Source of the DNA: Desulforudis sp.
GTDB lineage: Bacteria; Bacillota; Desulfotomaculia; Desulfotomaculales; Desulforudaceae
Direction of reading: 5' to 3'
Length of the DNA: 8,215 bases
Assembly (NCBI GenBank): GCA_014859075.1
Contig: JACUUW010000081.1
Coordinates: forward strand, 1 to 8,215
The notes under the pieces are model-generated. The model saw nothing but the letters and a program-made list of their open reading frames with translations, was not told where the DNA came from and did no database searches. Numbering within the stretch: the first letter of the stretch is position 1; every line of letters begins with the position of its first letter. This document shows, piece after piece, positions 6,492-8,215 of the stretch. The translations under genes and the position numbers were made by a program.

Positions 6492-7916
6492 TTACTTTCC
6501 GGTGATCCGCACGTTCTTGAACTGAAACCCTTCCCGGTTGGTGATCCGCTCCAAAGAAAAGTCCACCCGGTACCCGGCCAGGCGTGAGGGCGCGTAGGCG
6601 GCCACATAAATCAGCCGCACATAATCCTCGACGTCCCGGATCCCCAGCTCGGCCGCCGTGACGCTCTTCCGCCCGTCCAACCTCTCCAGTACGTAGGCGT
6701 TGATCCTGTTCAGCGTCATGCGCCGGGCCAACATTTCCCGGTATTGCTGCCGCCTCCGCGCTTTTTGCGCCTCGTCCGGCCCCGCGGGCAGATGCATGTC
6801 CTCCGGCTGGTGATTCTTGCTGTTCTCCCGGGCGGTATACAGGGAGCCGGCGTCCAACCAACCCTGAGTGAAAAGGCTGTACAGCGGTGTGATCTCGGCG
6901 GGCAAGGGGTCGTCCGCCCGCCTTTTTTCCGTCTTGCGCAGCCCGGCCAGGTAGTTGAGAATGTCCAGGAGCCGGCCTTCCACGTTCTTGCTGCTGTTCA
7001 AAATATACTTCAGCTGCAGGAAAGACGCCCCGGCGTACTGGGTGTTGCGCCGGTCGATCTCCTCCAGCAGACTGTCCATGGTCAGGTAAGACTGGCGGAT
7101 ATAGTCCATTTTGCGGTACAGCTCTTTCCGGGCCGACTCCCGGTCGGGATGACGGTCACGCCGCACGTCCAGGTCGGCGGCCCGGTCCACCCAGGCCGGA
7201 TCCCCCAGCCAGTCGTTGATGATTCTGATGATCCGGGGACGGTAGCGCGAAACGTTGTCGGAGGTCTTCAGCCGGTGGTAGCTGCGGTCGATGATCTCGC
7301 GCTTGTAGTCCTCGAAGTGCATGCGCAGGATTTCGGCCGCGCTCTTCCCGGCCAGCACCCGCTCGATATAGTGCTTGATGTTGTGATTGAGGGACTTCAG
7401 GCCGTTGATCAACTGTTCGGTCTGTTCGTAGGCTTTCTCCAGGGCCAGGTTGCCCTGCTTGGCGGCTTCGTCCGAGTGCAGCAAACTATAGGTCGCAAAC
7501 ACATAACCCTGGTACTCGGTCTGTCTGTTCTGCCGGATCTTGTCCAGCACCTCGAGAATCCGGATGGCGTAATCGTTGAGGGTGACGTACTGCTTGTAGT
7601 CGCTATAGGTTTCAACGGTCAGCCAGCCCGTCTGTTCCAGCTTGCGCAGTACAAAGGCCGCGCGGTCCCGGGCGCCGGCAGGGTCGTCCATGGACTCCTC
7701 CCAGATTTCGTTGTCCAGGGCCCGCCCGAAAAGCTCGTTTTCCTCTTTTTCTTCGATATAATCCACGATAAGATCCACCAACACCTCCCGCTCGATGCCG
7801 AACGTAGTCAAGAGGTACTGCTCATAAATCCTAAACAGTATGGCCGCGTAGTCTTCCCGGAGCGGGCTGACCAACACACTGAACAGCCGGTCCGGAATAA
7901 TGTCAAACAGCCGCAT
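6492..7916 (-). CDS. jetA: Wadjet kleisin-like subunit JetA (DUF5716 / PF18982 type)
   Basis: The 474-residue protein is the first gene of the operon. It begins MRLFDIIPDRLFSVL, which matches the family opening (LF-IIP---FS-L). A winged-helix-like unit lies at about 85-122 (FVLRKLEQTGWL, then YKQYVTLNDYAIRIL). A mainly helical, coiled middle covers about 135-330. A second winged-helix-like C-terminal part lies at about 393-450 (MTLNRINAYVL, VTAAELGIRDVEDYVRLIYVAAY). In known Wadjet complexes JetA is the kleisin that bridges the JetC heads and recruits JetB. This JetA looks like the DUF5716 kind and not the DUF3375 kind of type I systems. The open frame extends upstream to a TTG at 7982, but the ATG at 7916 has a GGGGAG site 9 nt upstream and the family-like N-terminus, so it is chosen. 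No membrane or signal segments are seen. Confidence 0.9.
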   Translation of the reverse strand: MRLFDIIPDRLFSVLVSPLREDYAAILFRIYEQYLLTTFGIEREVLVDLIVDYIEEKEENELFGRALDNEIWEESMDDPAGARDRAAFVLRKLEQTGWLTVETYSDYKQYVTLNDYAIRILEVLDKIRQNRQTEYQGYVFATYSLLHSDEAAKQGNLALEKAYEQTEQLINGLKSLNHNIKHYIERVLAGKSAAEILRMHFEDYKREIIDRSYHRLKTSDNVSRYRPRIIRIINDWLGDPAWVDRAADLDVRRDRHPDRESARKELYRKMDYIRQSYLTMDSLLEEIDRRNTQYAGASFLQLKYILNSSKNVEGRLLDILNYLAGLRKTEKRRADDPLPAEITPLYSLFTQGWLDAGSLYTARENSKNHQPEDMHLPAGPDEAQKARRRQQYREMLARRMTLNRINAYVLERLDGRKSVTAAELGIRDVEDYVRLIYVAAYAPSRLAGYRVDFSLERITNREGFQFKNVRITGK

Positions 7917-7925
7917 GCAATCCTG

Positions 7926-7931
7926 CTCCCC
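7926..7931 (-). promoter_or_regulatory. Ribosome binding site of jetA
   Basis: GGGGAG on the minus strand lies 9 nt before the ATG at 7916. It decides against the longer frame that begins at a TTG 22 codons upstream, which has no comparable site. Confidence 0.65.
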
Positions 7932-8070
7932 GGAAAAACTATTAATCCCTGCATCTCCGTTTATTTCGATAGATTTGTGCAAAAACCTGCCACCCCAAGG
8001 CAGCCGGTGCCCGTTCCATTAGTGCCGGGCCTGATAAATCCAGTACCACTCCGATCCCACCGGGCAACCG

Positions 8071-8097
8071 GTTCGGCGCGGCCGAACATGATACAAT
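8071..8097 (+). promoter_or_regulatory. Extended -10 promoter with an adjoining dyad (putative operator)
   Basis: TGATACAAT (8089-8097) is an extended -10 element: TG, one base, then TACAAT matching 5 of 6. There is no good -35. The position where a -35 would lie is occupied by a perfect inverted repeat, GTTCGGC-GCG-GCCGAAC (8071-8087). A weak -35 with a dyad overlapping it is typical of regulated promoters. The start of transcription would leave a leader of about 25-30 nt before the ATG at 8131. Confidence 0.5.
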
Positions 8098-8130
8098 GGA
8101 TGACAAACCACCATCACGGGAGGGGAAACA

Positions 8131-8215
8131 ATGCAAAGCAAAATCGCCGGCGCGCTCAAACTGCGCTACGCCCCCGTGGCCGTAATCCTCACCGATGAAA
8201 AACCGGAAGGCGCGG
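8131..8215 (+). CDS. Probable DUF169 family protein, 5' fragment
   Basis: Only the first 28 codons are in the window, reading MQSKIAGALKLRYAPVAVIL and then TDEKPEGA. The pattern LKLRY-PVAV-L-DEKPEGA is the familiar start of DUF169 proteins, a family of unknown function common in anaerobes. The start is well supported by GGGAGGGG at 8118-8125, 5 nt before the ATG, and by an extended -10 promoter upstream. The gene is divergent from the jet operon and is not an obvious part of the defence system. The family call rests on a short stretch. Confidence 0.6.
   Translation, partial: MQSKIAGALKLRYAPVAVILTDEKPEGA

Larger units (their letters stand above)
7917..8130. other. Divergent intergenic region between jetA and the DUF169-like gene
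   Basis: This 214-bp stretch separates the leftward jet operon from a rightward gene. It holds the jetA ribosome site, a dyad with an extended -10 promoter for the rightward gene (8071-8097), and that gene's ribosome site (8118-8125). For jetA I see only a weak promoter candidate on the minus strand: TCGAAA, 17 bp, ATTAAT, each 4 of 6 to consensus. I do not assert it. No transfer or other RNA gene is recognisable. Confidence 0.6.

Noticed and set aside
7941..7969. jetA promoter TCGAAA-17-ATTAAT on the minus strand
   Set aside because: Each hexamer matches only 4 of 6 consensus bases and such matches are common by chance in this AT-richer patch. It is noted but not asserted.
7917..7982. 22-residue upstream extension of JetA from a TTG
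   Set aside because: The ATG at 7916 has a better ribosome site and begins directly with the conserved MRLFDIIP segment.
8071..8087. LexA (SOS) box upstream of the DUF169-like gene
   Set aside because: The half-sites are in the opposite order to the Firmicutes LexA box (GAAC...GTTC): here GTTC is on the left and GAAC on the right.
6744..8198. Long plus-strand open frame (484 codons) opposite jetA
   Set aside because: It mirrors the codon pattern of jetA and crosses the promoter region and the start of the DUF169-like gene in another frame. It has no family resemblance.

Overview
The window is GC-rich DNA with Firmicutes-style signals: strong G-rich Shine-Dalgarno sites, GTG starts, and 4-bp overlaps between genes. 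It carries a four-gene defence operon on the minus strand. Its gene content (a non-type-I Wadjet locus, a DUF169 gene and a REP-associated transposase) would fit a high-GC clostridial lineage such as the Desulfotomaculum/Pelotomaculum/Moorella group. That placement is an inference from gene flavour, not a measurement.

Layout from left to right. Positions 1-121 hold short repeats with the core CTAATTTCGGGGACA. Positions 122-880 (minus) encode a REP-associated tyrosine transposase (RAYT; Y1/HUH transposase of the IS200 type). Positions 881-1120 hold an array of the same repeat in inverted orientation, so the transposase gene is bracketed by inverted copies. The array runs directly into the 3' end of jetD. 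Positions 1121-7916 (minus) are the operon jetA-jetB-jetC-jetD, transcribed right to left. Positions 7917-8130 are a divergent intergenic region. At 8131 a plus-strand gene, probably of the DUF169 family, begins and runs off the window.

The operon is a complete Wadjet (JetABCD) system, an SMC-family defence complex that restricts plasmids. JetA (kleisin-like, DUF5716/PF18982 type), JetB (KITE-like, DUF4194) and JetC (SMC-like ATPase with Walker A, a signature motif, Walker B, long coiled coils and a hinge) would form the loop-extruding motor. JetD (DUF2220, Toprim/TopoVI-A-like) would be the nuclease that cuts small circular DNA. All ATPase and Toprim motifs I can see are intact. The genes are tightly coupled: a 6-bp gap for A-B, then 4-bp overlaps for B-C and C-D. 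The JetA type argues against type I; I cannot separate type II from type III by eye.

The most unusual part is the jetD/transposase junction. JetD appears to carry about 33 extra C-terminal residues after the usual LEQE ending. That tail is encoded by DNA resembling mobile-element or REP-like sequence, and its stop codon sits at the edge of the repeat array. Other points of interest are a near-leaderless promoter for the transposase, a CPLC motif in the JetC coiled coil, an in-frame 15-bp duplication inside JetD, and a dyad next to an extended -10 promoter of the divergent gene.
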